Source: Flavobacterium gelidicaeli
GTDB lineage: Bacteria > Bacteroidota > Bacteroidia > Flavobacteriales > Flavobacteriaceae
Reading direction: 5' to 3'
NCBI RefSeq assembly: GCF_013294005.1
Contig: NZ_JABSNK010000005.1
Span: 332,656 to 396,655 of the forward strand
DNA: 64,000 bases
The notes beneath the pieces were generated by a model. That model saw nothing but the letters and a program-made list of their open reading frames with translations, made no database searches and was not told where the DNA came from. Shown one piece after another: positions 8,422 through 16,979 of this stretch (the first letter of the stretch is position 1; the number at the start of each line of letters is the position of its first letter). A program made the position numbers and the translations under genes.

Positions 8422-9726
8422 CTAAACCTCATCAGTTGTAAAAGTTGTAAAGCTTTTCTTTTTATATGGCCTTATAATTAATCTTCCTTCACGGTCAAAA
8501 CGAATGTAATTGTACACCCAGTTTAAGAATACAACAGCTTTGTTTTTAAATCCAATTAAAGAAAACAAGTGTACAAACATCCATACAAACCAAGCAAAAA
8601 CACCGCTAAAATGGTAATGAGGCAAATCAACCACGGCTTTATTACGGCCTATAGTTGCCATAGAACCTTTGTCATTGTATTTAAAAGCTTTCATTGGTTT
8701 TTTATTGATCAACCTCACTAGGTTCTCCCCTAGCGCTTTACCCTGCTGCAAAGCAGGCTGGGCCATCATAGGATGTCCTTGCGGATATTCATCTGACTCC
8801 ATTGAAGCAATATCGCCCACGGCAAAAATATCATCATAACCCTTAACCTGGCTGAATTCATTCACTCTTACGCGCTCAACTCTTTCTACAAGCGAGTCTG
8901 CAGTAAGCCCTGCTATCAAAGCACCTTGAACACCTGCTGTCCAAATTAAAGTAGCCGTTTCAAAAGTTAAGTCGGAATTTGTTGTTGCAGTACGTCCGTC
9001 ATAATTAGTTACCCGAACGTTTTTCCAGATGGTAACTCCTAGGCTTTCTAAAAATTTTTCGGCAGCTAAGGAAGACTTTTCACTCATTGTATTTAAAATT
9101 CGGTCTCCACTTTGAATCAGGTTGATTTGCATTCTAGCAATATCTAAGTCGGGGTAATCTTTTTGTAAAATGGCCTTTTTCATTTCGGCTAAAGCTCCTG
9201 CAAGCTCTACCCCTGTAGGTCCGCCACCTACAAGTACAAAATTAATCAAGCTGTTTTGCTCAACAGTATCTTTGGTTAGTACTGCTTGCTCAAAATTTTC
9301 GAGAATAAGACTTCTAATATTTAGTGACTGCGGTATGGTTTTCATGGCCATACTGTATCGTTTTATATCTCTATTACCAAAATAATTTGTTTTGGATCCT
9401 GTAGCAATAACTAGGTAGTCATAAGTAAGATTCCCTATTTCGGTAACGATCTGTTTGTTTTTAGTATCAATTTCCTGAACTGAAGTTAGTCTAAAATAAC
9501 AGTCGTCATATTCTTGAATTACTTTGCGAATAGGATAAGCAATTGACCCAGCCTCAAGTCCGCCAGTAGCTACTTGATATAGCAGAGGTTGAAATGTATG
9601 GTAATTGTGCTTGTCTAAAAGCACGACTTGCACCGCTTGGTTTTTAAGTTGTTTTGCCAATGCGATTCCGGCGAAACCGCCTCCTATAATAACAATTCTT
9701 GGTAAAGACGAATCAGGTATGTTCAT
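8422..9726 (-). CDS. ndh: Type II NADH dehydrogenase (NDH-2, FAD-dependent)
   Basis: 434 residues. The N-terminal FAD-binding motif IIGGGFAGIALAKQL is followed by the NADH-binding Rossmann motif VLVGGGPTGVELAGAL and the C-terminal FAD motif VGDIA. The segment near 350-395 (GVFAWFVWMFVHLFSLIGF) is an amphipathic membrane anchor. The enzyme transfers electrons from NADH to quinone at the inner membrane without proton pumping. Size and motifs fit NDH-2. It stands alone on the minus strand with a TATATTTG element at 9756-9763. Confidence 0.93.
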   Translation of the reverse strand: MNIPDSSLPRIVIIGGGFAGIALAKQLKNQAVQVVLLDKHNYHTFQPLLYQVATGGLEAGSIAYPIRKVIQEYDDCYFRLTSVQEIDTKNKQIVTEIGNLTYDYLVIATGSKTNYFGNRDIKRYSMAMKTIPQSLNIRSLILENFEQAVLTKDTVEQNSLINFVLVGGGPTGVELAGALAEMKKAILQKDYPDLDIARMQINLIQSGDRILNTMSEKSSLAAEKFLESLGVTIWKNVRVTNYDGRTATTNSDLTFETATLIWTAGVQGALIAGLTADSLVERVERVRVNEFSQVKGYDDIFAVGDIASMESDEYPQGHPMMAQPALQQGKALGENLVRLINKKPMKAFKYNDKGSMATIGRNKAVVDLPHYHFSGVFAWFVWMFVHLFSLIGFKNKAVVFLNWVYNYIRFDREGRLIIRPYKKKSFTTFTTDEV

Positions 9727-9755
9727 GTTTGTGTTGCTTCAATATTGCTGCGTTT

Positions 9756-9763
9756 CAAATATA
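9756..9763 (-). promoter_or_regulatory. -7 promoter element for the NDH-2 gene
   Basis: Minus-strand TATATTTG, a full TAnnTTTG match, 29 bases before the ATG. The -33 element is not clear. Confidence 0.45.
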
Positions 9764-9880
9764 CAATCTTCTTGTTTTATTTGCGCACTCTCTTACATAT
9801 TAAATATAATTTTTCGTTTTTAAAACTACTCATTGAACCTTTATTTTATAGGAAGTTATAGGAAATAGACGCCGTTAAAT

Positions 9881-9955
9881 AGCCCCGATGGCAATGAAAA
9901 TCCTCCCGCTTTTTTCGGGAGATTGTAATGTACAGCGGGACAACTGTTCCTATAA
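9881..9955 (+). repeat. Dispersed intergenic repeat, family 2
   Basis: Begins GCCCCGATGGCAATGAAAA, contains a small hairpin (CTCCCG ... CGGGAG), and continues TTGTAATGTACAGCGGGA. A longer relative lies at 42768-42910 (GCCCCTGATTGCAGCGTAAAA ... TTGTAGCGTAAAGCAGGA). The outer parts are conserved and the middle hairpin differs. There is no open frame. It fills most of the 327-base gap between the NDH-2 and sigma factor genes. Confidence 0.65.
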
Positions 9956-10053
9956 ATTTTAAATGTGGTGCTCCAAAAAATTAAAAGCGATTTTTTACTC
10001 AAAAAAGTAGTTTACCTTGTAACAAAATCAAGCTTTAGGTAACTAACGTATAT

Positions 10054-10548
10054 ATGACTGAAAATCTAGAACATTCTTTTGTACAGCAGCTGCAGGAAAA
10101 TCAGAATATAATCCACAAGATATGTAGGCTATATACTGATTGTGAGGACTCGCACAAAGATTTGTTTCAAGAAGTTACGATTCAGTTATGGAAAGCTTTT
10201 CCGAAGTTTAGAGGGGACAGCAAATTTTCTACGTGGGCATATCGTGTTGCGCTAAACACTGCAATTACTTTATACCGAAAAAACAAGCGCTCGATTGCGA
10301 CAGTTGAATATGAAAGCAGGCAACATTTTACTAAGGAAATTGAATATAATTACGAAGAAGAGGAGCAAATAAAGCTCATGTATAAAGCAGTTTACCAATT
10401 AAATGACATTGAAAAAGCGTTGATCTTTATGTATTTAGAAGATAAAGATTATCGTGAAATTGCAGAAACGTTAGGTATTAGCGAGGTTAATGCAAGGGTA
10501 AAAATGAATAGAATAAAAGGAAAACTAAAGAAAATATTAAATCCTTAA
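10054..10548 (+). CDS. ECF-type RNA polymerase sigma factor
   Basis: 164 residues with sigma region 2 (DLFQEVTIQLWKAFPKFRG, then FSTWAYRVALNTAI) and region 4 (LEDKDYREIAETLGIS, then VNARVKMNRIKGKLKK), and no regions 1 or 3. That is the layout of extracytoplasmic-function sigma factors. It is followed 6 bases later by a membrane protein gene. Small sigma/membrane-protein pairs of this type are frequent in Flavobacteriia, where the partner may tune the sigma factor. Signal and regulon unknown. Confidence 0.93.
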   Translation: MTENLEHSFVQQLQENQNIIHKICRLYTDCEDSHKDLFQEVTIQLWKAFPKFRGDSKFSTWAYRVALNTAITLYRKNKRSIATVEYESRQHFTKEIEYNYEEEEQIKLMYKAVYQLNDIEKALIFMYLEDKDYREIAETLGISEVNARVKMNRIKGKLKKILNP

Positions 10549-10554
10549 AGAATT

Positions 10555-11187
10555 ATGAAAGAGCTGGATTTACTAAAAAAAGACTGGAAAAAGAATGAGA
10601 ATTCTTTTGAGCAGGTATCAGAGATTGACATTTATAAAATGATTCATAAAAAGTCATCTTCTATCGTGAAGTGGATTTTAATAATAAGCATATTAGAGAT
10701 TTTGTTGTGGACGGCGGTAAACATTTGTTTTGACACAGATCATTATACAAAACCAATAAATGCTCCTGGATTAATGTTTCTATCAAAAAGTTTAAATTAT
10801 TGTGGGTATGCAATAACATTAGTTTTTGTCTATTTATTTTATAGAAATTATATTAAAATTTCTGCTACAGTATCTACAAAATACTTAATGAAAGATATTT
10901 TAAGAACAAGAAAGACTGTACAATATTATGTTATCTATAATTTAGCAATGATCATTATTAACTTTATAATAGCCTTTATTATAAGCTTAAAATATGTACC
11001 CGAAATTACGTTGTTAAGTGAAAAAATAGCAAATAATAGTAAGGTTATGTTAATAACAGTAGTGGTAGCAATAATGACTATCGCAGTATTTTTTGGATTT
11101 TTCTGGTTGTTCTATAGGTTATTGTATGGAATTTTACTTAGAAGATTGCTTACCAATTATAAAGAATTGAAGAAGATAGACTTGTAG
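10555..11187 (+). CDS. Membrane protein paired with ECF sigma factor (possible anti-sigma)
   Basis: 210 residues. The N-terminal cytosolic segment (1-40, EIDIYKMIHKKSS) is followed by four hydrophobic segments near 38-58, 78-100, 120-145 and 163-190. The gene starts 6 bases after the sigma factor stop, so the two are surely co-transcribed. The position suggests a regulator of the sigma factor, but no known anti-sigma domain (such as ZAS Cys/His) is visible. The role is inferred from context only. The pair ends in a strong terminator at 11215-11246. Confidence 0.7.
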   Translation: MKELDLLKKDWKKNENSFEQVSEIDIYKMIHKKSSSIVKWILIISILEILLWTAVNICFDTDHYTKPINAPGLMFLSKSLNYCGYAITLVFVYLFYRNYIKISATVSTKYLMKDILRTRKTVQYYVIYNLAMIIINFIIAFIISLKYVPEITLLSEKIANNSKVMLITVVVAIMTIAVFFGFFWLFYRLLYGILLRRLLTNYKELKKIDL

Positions 11188-11214
11188 TAGTGGTATTTAT
11201 TTTTTTCAAATAAA

Positions 11215-11260
11215 AAACCCAGCAATTTTAATTAGTTGCTGGGTTTGTTTTTTTTTTTAT
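11215..11260. terminator. Strong bidirectional terminator
   Basis: AAACCCAGCAA (11215-11225) pairs perfectly with TTGCTGGGTTT (11236-11246), followed by a long T-run on the plus strand and preceded by A-rich sequence. It lies between the convergent genes 10555 and 12092. Confidence 0.85.
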
Positions 11261-11267
11261 AAAGAAT

Positions 11268-12092
11268 CTAGTTTTTCTTTTCTTTATAACTGTATCTTCT
11301 GCGTGAGTTTAATTTTTCTTCTTCCTCTAAAATCTCCTCAGGAATTACTTTTAAAAACGAAGGATGCTGTTCAATAGCATACTCTACTTTCTCTACAATT
11401 TCATCAATTGTATCGTTATCATAATCAATTACCAAGGGTTCTTTTATGATGAAAGACTGCAAAATTCCTTTCTTTTTCATGCGTAATCCTTTTTTATCGA
11501 ATGAGCGTCTAAATCCATCAATAACAATAGGTACAACAATAGGACGGTGTTCTTTTATAATATGAGCCGTTCCTTTACGAACCGGTTTGAATGCTTTTGT
11601 AGTTCCTTGCGGAAAAGTGATCACCCAGCCATCATCAAGTGCTAATTTTATACTTTCAGTATCATTAGGATTGACATCTTTTTTATCAACTACATCAACT
11701 CCTTTTTCTCTCCACGTTCGCTCTACCGAAATGGCTCCTGCATAAGCCATAATTCTAGGCAATAAACCGGCTTGCATAGTTTCCTTTGCTGCAACGTAGT
11801 AAAAATTCATTTTAGGATTCCATAAATAACCCACGTTTATTATGTTGTTTTCTCTCCCTTTTAAACTGGCATTAAAAACATGAAACATAGCCACTACATC
11901 AGCAAAATAGGTTTGATGATTGGATATAAAAAGTACATTTCTATCGGGCAAACTTCTGATTATTTCAGAACCTTCAATTTTCAATTCATTAAAACCTCTA
12001 TAGCGCCTATGAGTTGCTGCACCAAAAATTCTGATCAACCACTTTTTTAAGAACAGGATATGACCAAAAGGATTTCGCTTAAATAATCCCAT
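11268..12092 (-). CDS. PlsC-like 1-acylglycerol-3-phosphate acyltransferase
   Basis: 274 residues of the lysophospholipid acyltransferase superfamily. The catalytic block is SNHQTYFADVV (N58, H59, D65) and the acceptor-binding block is FPQGTTK followed by VRKGTAH. Family members acylate lysophosphatidate or related acceptors at the inner leaflet. Two hydrophobic stretches (10-25 and the catalytic region) fit a membrane-associated enzyme. Oddity: His and Asp are separated by five residues, whereas the textbook motif is HX4D. It may be a lineage variant or aim at another acceptor. The substrate is not assigned. Confidence 0.82.
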   Translation of the reverse strand: MGLFKRNPFGHILFLKKWLIRIFGAATHRRYRGFNELKIEGSEIIRSLPDRNVLFISNHQTYFADVVAMFHVFNASLKGRENNIINVGYLWNPKMNFYYVAAKETMQAGLLPRIMAYAGAISVERTWREKGVDVVDKKDVNPNDTESIKLALDDGWVITFPQGTTKAFKPVRKGTAHIIKEHRPIVVPIVIDGFRRSFDKKGLRMKKKGILQSFIIKEPLVIDYDNDTIDEIVEKVEYAIEQHPSFLKVIPEEILEEEEKLNSRRRYSYKEKKN

Positions 12093-12221
12093 AAAATTGT
12101 GTATTAATTTTCTAAATTAGAGCTACAAACTTACGGAATTTATTTTTATGCTAATTTCCATTTGTGCTCTGAGACTGTTAAAATACGAGAAATAAACTAG
12201 TATTAATTACTAAATTACTAC

Positions 12222-12866
12222 TCATTTTAAAACTATTTTCAAAACCTCTTTTAACTCACTCAACATCATTGCTGTAGCTCCCCAAACAATATTTCCGTCA
12301 ATATCAAATGCAGGAACTTTTATATTATTAGCATACGATGTCGTTAAATTTGTCTCTACCACAATGTTCTCACTAAGAAAAACGGACAACGGTAGTTCAA
12401 TTATCGCAGCAACTTCGCTAGGTTCTGGAATGAACAAAATTTCCTCAGTACAGATGCCTAGAAAAGGATGTACCATAAAATTACTTGGCGGAATATACAT
12501 TGGGGTAAATGGTTTTATGATTTGCATTTTATCGGGATGCACTCCAACCTCTTCGTGTGTTTCCCTCAAAGCCGTATTGGTAAAAACCACGTCTTCATCT
12601 TCGTATTTCCCTCCCGGAAAAGCAACCTGCGCAGAGTGTACGCCCTTATAGGTATTCCTGACAATTAAAACTAAATGCGTTAGGTCCTCTTTTGGGTAAA
12701 ACAACATCATTACAGCAGCCACTTTTGGTGCAATTTTAGGCTCTAATTGTTTCAAACTTTCTAACCGTTCAACTGGCGCCATAATAGCATGTGCTGCAGC
12801 AGCGGGTAATTGAGCTTGAACCAAATTAGGAACATATTTTAAAAAAGATTGAAAATCCATAATCAA
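12222..12866 (-). CDS. Nudix hydrolase, CoA pyrophosphatase type
   Basis: 214 residues. SAQVAFPGGKYEDED followed by LRETHEEVGV (85-109) combines the UPF0035 motif with the Nudix box (G-x5-E-x7-REUxEExGU; metal-binding Glu in 101-106). This subfamily (NudL/YeaB, Pcd1) cleaves CoA and CoA derivatives to phosphopantetheine and 3',5'-ADP. The start could also be the second Met two codons in. It is separated from the acyltransferase gene by about 130 bases; both lie on the minus strand. Confidence 0.88.
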   Translation of the reverse strand: MIMDFQSFLKYVPNLVQAQLPAAAAHAIMAPVERLESLKQLEPKIAPKVAAVMMLFYPKEDLTHLVLIVRNTYKGVHSAQVAFPGGKYEDEDVVFTNTALRETHEEVGVHPDKMQIIKPFTPMYIPPSNFMVHPFLGICTEEILFIPEPSEVAAIIELPLSVFLSENIVVETNLTTSYANNIKVPAFDIDGNIVWGATAMMLSELKEVLKIVLK

Positions 12867-12954
12867 AGTCTATTTTTGCAATTAAAACAACATATAAATA
12901 TAGTTCAGAAAATAGTCGTGCGCAAATTTTCTACAATCTAAATCAAACTCACCA

Positions 12955-13389
12955 ATGTACAGCAAAGAAGAAACTCAAAAATTAAAAAGAGAATTCTGGG
13001 TAACATTCGCAGACAAGTATCCAAGAAAATGGATGCTATACGACACTAAAATTAAAGATTTTTCTTTTAAATTTTACGTCGACAATAAAAAAGCCCAAGT
13101 TATCATTGATATAGAACCTCGTAATGACGAAACCCGAAATGCCTACTTTGATAAACTAGTCGCATTAAAAAATATCTTGAACGATGAATTTATAAAAGAC
13201 CTCGTTTACGAACAAAACTACACCTTAGAAAGCGGAAAAACAATCAGCCGAATTTGGGTTGAAAAACTAGGCGTAGGTGTTAGTAATAGAAATTATTGGG
13301 ATACAATATTTGAGTTTTTCAATGAAAAGATGAATGCTTTAGAACTTTTTTATCTAGAATATGATGACTTTATCAAAGACATCAATTAA
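12955..13389 (+). CDS. DUF4268 family protein
   Basis: 144 residues, no signal or membrane segment. The opening KREFWVTFADKYPRKWMLY and the central IDIEPRNDETRNAYFDKL fit DUF4268, a small soluble family of unknown function; similar domains occur fused to nuclease-like proteins elsewhere. Transcribed alone, divergently from the Nudix gene, and ended by a hairpin at 13425-13467. Confidence 0.75.
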   Translation: MYSKEETQKLKREFWVTFADKYPRKWMLYDTKIKDFSFKFYVDNKKAQVIIDIEPRNDETRNAYFDKLVALKNILNDEFIKDLVYEQNYTLESGKTISRIWVEKLGVGVSNRNYWDTIFEFFNEKMNALELFYLEYDDFIKDIN

Positions 13390-13424
13390 TTTTTAAAGAA
13401 ACATTTTCATTTGTTTTATAAATC

Positions 13425-13467
13425 AAAAAGAAGCTACCAGAGTATTTACTGACAGCTTCTTTTTTTG
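13425..13467. terminator. Terminator between convergent genes
   Basis: AAAAAGAAGCT (13425-13435) and AGCTTCTTTTTTT (13454-13466) form an 11-bp stem with an 18-nt loop and a T-run on either strand. Confidence 0.8.
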
Positions 13468-13485
13468 GTTTAAACCAATTTTTTT

Positions 13486-13782
13486 TTACCTTAACACAAC
13501 AGTCAAAACTACATCGCGCCTTAGTTCTTCATTGATCATTTTTACAATCTTTGCTTTTCCATGGCTTAACTCTTCTCTTAAAACTGATGATGTTAGCTCT
13601 ACATACAATGTACTCCCTTTTAAAACTACATTTCGGGTATAACTATTTACACCGTTTCCCATCAAGTTGGTCCAAGCATCCTTAACGTCAATTTGATCCA
13701 TGCCAGGCTGCAATTTATTTACTTTAATAATCTGCTGTAAAACATCCCCCACCGTACTCTGATTATTTAGTCTCTTTGCCAT
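13486..13782 (-). CDS. DUF721 (DciA-like) protein
   Basis: 98 residues: STVGDVLQQIIKVNKLQPG, a WTNLMG segment and a C-terminal LRREELSHGKAKIVKMINE-like helix region. This is the DUF721 fold related to DciA, the replicative-helicase loader of many bacteria. In Bacteroidota the link to helicase loading is an inference. Its 5' end overlaps the lipoprotein gene stop by 20 bases, so the two are translationally coupled. Confidence 0.8.
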   Translation of the reverse strand: MAKRLNNQSTVGDVLQQIIKVNKLQPGMDQIDVKDAWTNLMGNGVNSYTRNVVLKGSTLYVELTSSVLREELSHGKAKIVKMINEELRRDVVLTVVLR

Positions 13783-14203
13783 TTCCTGTTAAGTTTATTG
13801 GTCCTGCTTTTTTATAATGATATTCTTTTTTCTCTTCGTTTCTAAAAACTAATTCCTTGTCTGAAACTGCTATTAATTCCTCTGTCCATTTTGCATAATC
13901 AGTAACATAATCTAAATATACTTTTTCTTTATCAAAACGAACAACAAATTTCTCGTAGGTATCATTCACTAAAAAAGTTCCATCTAATTGTGGCATTACT
14001 TTTTTTCTGATTCCTTTGTTATCCGTGATTTTAAAATAATCATAGGATTCATTCATCTTGTAATCCTTATCTTCTCCTTTATCAAAAACGACCTTCTCAA
14101 TCTCCCAATATCCATTCATTTTACTGATATCAGTAGGTTCGATTTTTTGGTTACAACCTACAAAAAATAGGGAGATTATCAGAATTTTAAACGCGTTTTT
14201 CAT
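13763..14203 (-). CDS. Lipocalin-like lipoprotein
   Basis: 146 residues beginning MKNAFKILIISLFFVGCNQ, a lipobox with Cys17, so an outer- or inner-membrane lipoprotein. The mature part (NGYWEIEKVVFDKG ... YDYFKITDNKG ... FVVRFDKEKVYLDY) has the alternating strand pattern of small lipocalin-like proteins. Overlaps the DUF721 gene by 20 bases. Function unknown. Confidence 0.75.
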   Translation of the reverse strand: MKNAFKILIISLFFVGCNQKIEPTDISKMNGYWEIEKVVFDKGEDKDYKMNESYDYFKITDNKGIRKKVMPQLDGTFLVNDTYEKFVVRFDKEKVYLDYVTDYAKWTEELIAVSDKELVFRNEEKKEYHYKKAGPINLTGNGKETK

Positions 14204-14710
14204 GGCTATAATTATTTATTCATTAAAATTTAAAAGATAAAGTAAAAAGTAAATTTTCAACAGCAGAATCCTATTTTTTATTCGATTATTCTCCAGATAA
14301 CTACCGAAGTTTTGAGAGAATCAGAATTAGGAGACTTCGTATTTTATCACTTTCTTTAAGCGCTACAAAGTTAGTTTATAAAAACACAAACCAAACAAAA
14401 AAAGCAAATCTCTTAAAGTATTTTCACCTCCTTTAAGCATTAACTTCAACCTGCATAAAAAGATCAAAAAAACCTTATGGTTTATTACTGATTGATAATG
14501 CGTTAAACGTAGTAAAAGTAAACCAAAGATGATCTCAACAATTACTTACTTCTTTAAAACTATGGAAAACTAATGGACAACCAAACTAAATAGAAATAAA
14601 ACAACCAGTAAACAATTATTAGTAAAAGAGTAGATACCAATGCATAGAGTAGTTTAATACTAGCTACATTTGATTATATTATGGTAAAAAAGTAGTGTTT
14701 TGCACCAATA
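14204..14710. other. Gene-free intergenic stretch
   Basis: About 500 AT-rich bases between two minus-strand units, with stop codons in all frames. I see no repeat or RNA gene here. It presumably holds the promoter of the lipoprotein-DUF721 unit, but no full TAnnTTTG match stands out. Confidence 0.4.
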
Positions 14711-14742
14711 AAAAAACACATTTAAAGTGGATTAAATGTGTT
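14711..14742 (-). terminator. Terminator of the GreA-like operon
   Basis: AACACATTTAA (14715-14725) pairs perfectly with TTAAATGTGTT (14732-14742). On the minus strand the stem is followed by six T residues. Confidence 0.8.
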
Positions 14743-14773
14743 CAAAATCTAAATATATTAAAGAAAACAAACG

Positions 14774-15193
14774 TTACATCTTTTCTTCTAAGCAACTGTC
14801 AAAAAACAGAATAACATTAATTTTATAATACCTATAGGCTGAAAAATGACTTTCAATATCAGCTCTAAACTTGGTATGATTGTTTAAATAAAAAGTCTCG
14901 CATTGTACGTCTTCACATTCTTTAATCATCTCTAACTTATTGATAAACGAAGTTAAATTAGCGTAATAGGTTTCATTAATATCATTTACATTATTTAAAT
15001 CCTTAAGCAAATCAACTTTCTTTTGTCGGTCACAATTAAAAATTTTAAAAACTGAGGACGTTAGTATTCGTTTAAAAAAAAGAATTTCAATTCGGATAAT
15101 CGATACTTCTTCTTTCCAAAATTCAATATCTCTATCCATAAATTTCATCTGGATGTCATCAATCGTTTCATGTTCGTAAATTAGCTCTTTCAT
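14774..15193 (-). CDS. Uncharacterised helical protein coupled to GreA/Rnk-like gene
   Basis: 139 residues, predicted almost entirely helical, with acidic and aromatic segments (MKELIYEHETIDDIQMKFMD) and no signal peptide. Its start overlaps the stop of the GreA/Rnk-like gene by 4 bases (ATGA), so the two are translationally coupled. I do not recognise the family. Its position in the nitrogen-regulatory block suggests a stress or regulatory partner of the upstream protein. Confidence 0.6.
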   Translation of the reverse strand: MKELIYEHETIDDIQMKFMDRDIEFWKEEVSIIRIEILFFKRILTSSVFKIFNCDRQKKVDLLKDLNNVNDINETYYANLTSFINKLEMIKECEDVQCETFYLNNHTKFRADIESHFSAYRYYKINVILFFDSCLEEKM

Positions 15194-15606
15194 ACACTTT
15201 CTTTTTTAAGTAAACTGTTTTGCTGCTTAACTGCAATTATTTCTATTGTATTCAACCCAGATGGAAATTCCCAAATAATTTTATCTCCTTTGGCATAGCC
15301 AAAAAGTGCTAAAGCCATTGGTGATAAAATAGAAATCTTGTTTTGTAGAATATCACTCTTTTCAGGAGCAACAATTTGATAACTTCGTTCTACATTGTAG
15401 GGCGTACTGATACTTACTATTGAATTAAATCGTATTACATCATCAGGCATGATTTCATCCTCGATTACTTTTGCGGTAAGCAGTTCTAATTTTAACTTTT
15501 TTAGTGATTCTCGATAGATTTTATCTTCCTGACTTCTAGAATCGGCTATACTTCGCATTAGTAAGCTGTATTCCTTTTTATCTACTATTAGTTGGCCGTA
15601 TTTCAT
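15190..15606 (-). CDS. GreA/Rnk-type C-terminal-domain protein
   Basis: 138 residues. The N-terminal ~50 residues are helical but shorter than the GreA coiled coil. The C-terminal part (YQIVAPEKSDILQNKISILSP, then MALALFGYAKGDKI) is the FKBP-like domain shared by GreA, GreB and Rnk. Such short members bind RNA polymerase or, as in Rnk, affect nucleotide pools. Transcript-cleavage activity is unlikely because the acidic tip of a full coiled coil is absent. Located just after glutamate dehydrogenase. Confidence 0.75.
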   Translation of the reverse strand: MKYGQLIVDKKEYSLLMRSIADSRSQEDKIYRESLKKLKLELLTAKVIEDEIMPDDVIRFNSIVSISTPYNVERSYQIVAPEKSDILQNKISILSPMALALFGYAKGDKIIWEFPSGLNTIEIIAVKQQNSLLKKESV

Positions 15607-15631
15607 AATTTAGATATAAAATATTAATTAT

Positions 15632-15668
15632 AAACCTTTATAGTAATGGGTATTAACTATAAAGGTTT
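15632..15668. terminator. Hairpin after glutamate dehydrogenase
   Basis: AAACCTTTATAGT (15632-15644) pairs with ACTATAAAGGTTT (15656-15668), 13 bp perfect. The T-run is strong on the plus strand (TTTTTT) and weak on the minus strand, so it may attenuate rather than stop read-through from glutamate dehydrogenase into the GreA-like gene. Confidence 0.6.
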
Positions 15669-15692
15669 TTTAAATTAAAAAAAAAAAATGGA

Positions 15693-16973
15693 TCATGGAA
15701 AAATACCACGTTGGATATAAGCAGTTTCAATTCTAGTTATGGCTAAAATATAAGCCGCTGTTCTCCAATCAAGCTTACCTTCTATTACAACTCCTTCTAC
15801 TTTACGAAAAACCTCTGTAATTTTTTTATCAATTTTGATCATGACCTCATCCAGTTGCCAAAGTTCTCCGTTTCTGTTTTGTAACCATTCAAAATAGCTT
15901 CCAATCACACCTCCTGAATTACATAAAATATCAGGTATGATGGTAATTCCGTTTTGCAATAAAATTTCTTCTCCCTCAGTATCTATAGGACCATTTGCAC
16001 CTTCAGCAATGACATTTGCTTTTACTAAATATGCATTTTCAGCTGTTATTTGGTTACCCAAAGCGGCAGGAATAAGAATATCGCAAGCCAAGCCAAAAAA
16101 GGCATTAGGATCCATCTCACTAGCTCCTTCAAATCCTTGAATAGAACCTTTTCTTGGTTTAGAATGCTCAAATAGCTCCTCTACTGCTATTCCGTTTTCG
16201 TTGATGATGGTAGCGTGAGCATCTTGAACAGCAAGAAGAATTGCACCATCATTTGTTAAAAAATGTGAAGTCCAATACCCTACATTTCCAAAACCTTGTA
16301 CTATAAATCGCTTACCCGCTAAGCTCTCTCCTTTACTTTTATACAACAATTTAATCGTTAAATACACTCCATAACCTGTAGAACGATTTCTACCTTCTAA
16401 ACCACCTGAACCGACTGGCTTTCCTGTTACTACATGCTGATTACGAGAGCGCTCTGATGATGATTTTGTAGACATAAAGGTATCAGCCATCCATGCCATT
16501 GTTTGTTCATTTGTATTAACATCTGGCGCTGGAATGTCATGCTCAGGTCCTATATTTTCGCCTAAAGCATAAGTAAAACGTCTTGTAATACGCTCCAACT
16601 CACCTATTGAATATTCTCTAGGATCGATTTGTATCCCTCCCTTAGCACCTCCATAAGGCAAACCCGCTAAAGAAGTTTTCCAAGTCATCCACATTGCTAA
16701 TGCCTTAGCATCTTCGACATCTACGGTAGGATGGTAACGCAATCCCCCTTTATAAGGTCCTAATGCATTATTATGTTGCACTCTATAACCCGTAAAAATC
16801 TTAACTTCTCCCGTGTCCATTTTTACTGGAAAATGAAGAATAATTTCATTATTAGTTATTGATAAAATATTTCTAATATTTGGATTCAAGTTAATTGCAT
16901 CTGCCGTTTTATTAAACTGCTGCATTACATTGTCCAACATACTTTTTTTAGTCTCTTCTTTTATAGCTATCAT
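15693..16973 (-). CDS. Glutamate dehydrogenase (Glu/Leu/Phe/Val dehydrogenase family)
   Basis: 426 residues, the length of hexameric RocG/GudB-type glutamate dehydrogenases. Visible: substrate-binding GGLRYHP, catalytic Lys in LPYGGAKGG, GPEHDIPAPDVNT, the nucleotide fold VQGFGNVG, and the C-terminal GGVIGSYFEW. It interconverts glutamate with 2-oxoglutarate and ammonia; the cofactor cannot be settled by eye. It begins 6 bases after the Cys-rich mini-gene and should share its transcript. The near-consensus sigma-54 promoter and palindromes upstream suggest nitrogen control by the adjacent NtrC-like regulator. Confidence 0.92.
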   Translation of the reverse strand: MIAIKEETKKSMLDNVMQQFNKTADAINLNPNIRNILSITNNEIILHFPVKMDTGEVKIFTGYRVQHNNALGPYKGGLRYHPTVDVEDAKALAMWMTWKTSLAGLPYGGAKGGIQIDPREYSIGELERITRRFTYALGENIGPEHDIPAPDVNTNEQTMAWMADTFMSTKSSSERSRNQHVVTGKPVGSGGLEGRNRSTGYGVYLTIKLLYKSKGESLAGKRFIVQGFGNVGYWTSHFLTNDGAILLAVQDAHATIINENGIAVEELFEHSKPRKGSIQGFEGASEMDPNAFFGLACDILIPAALGNQITAENAYLVKANVIAEGANGPIDTEGEEILLQNGITIIPDILCNSGGVIGSYFEWLQNRNGELWQLDEVMIKIDKKITEVFRKVEGVVIEGKLDWRTAAYILAITRIETAYIQRGIFP

Positions 16974-16979
16974 TTTCTT

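Noticed and set aside
12364..12668. Plus-strand frames inside the Nudix gene
   Set aside because: They are antisense shadows of a complete, motif-bearing Nudix gene on the minus strand.
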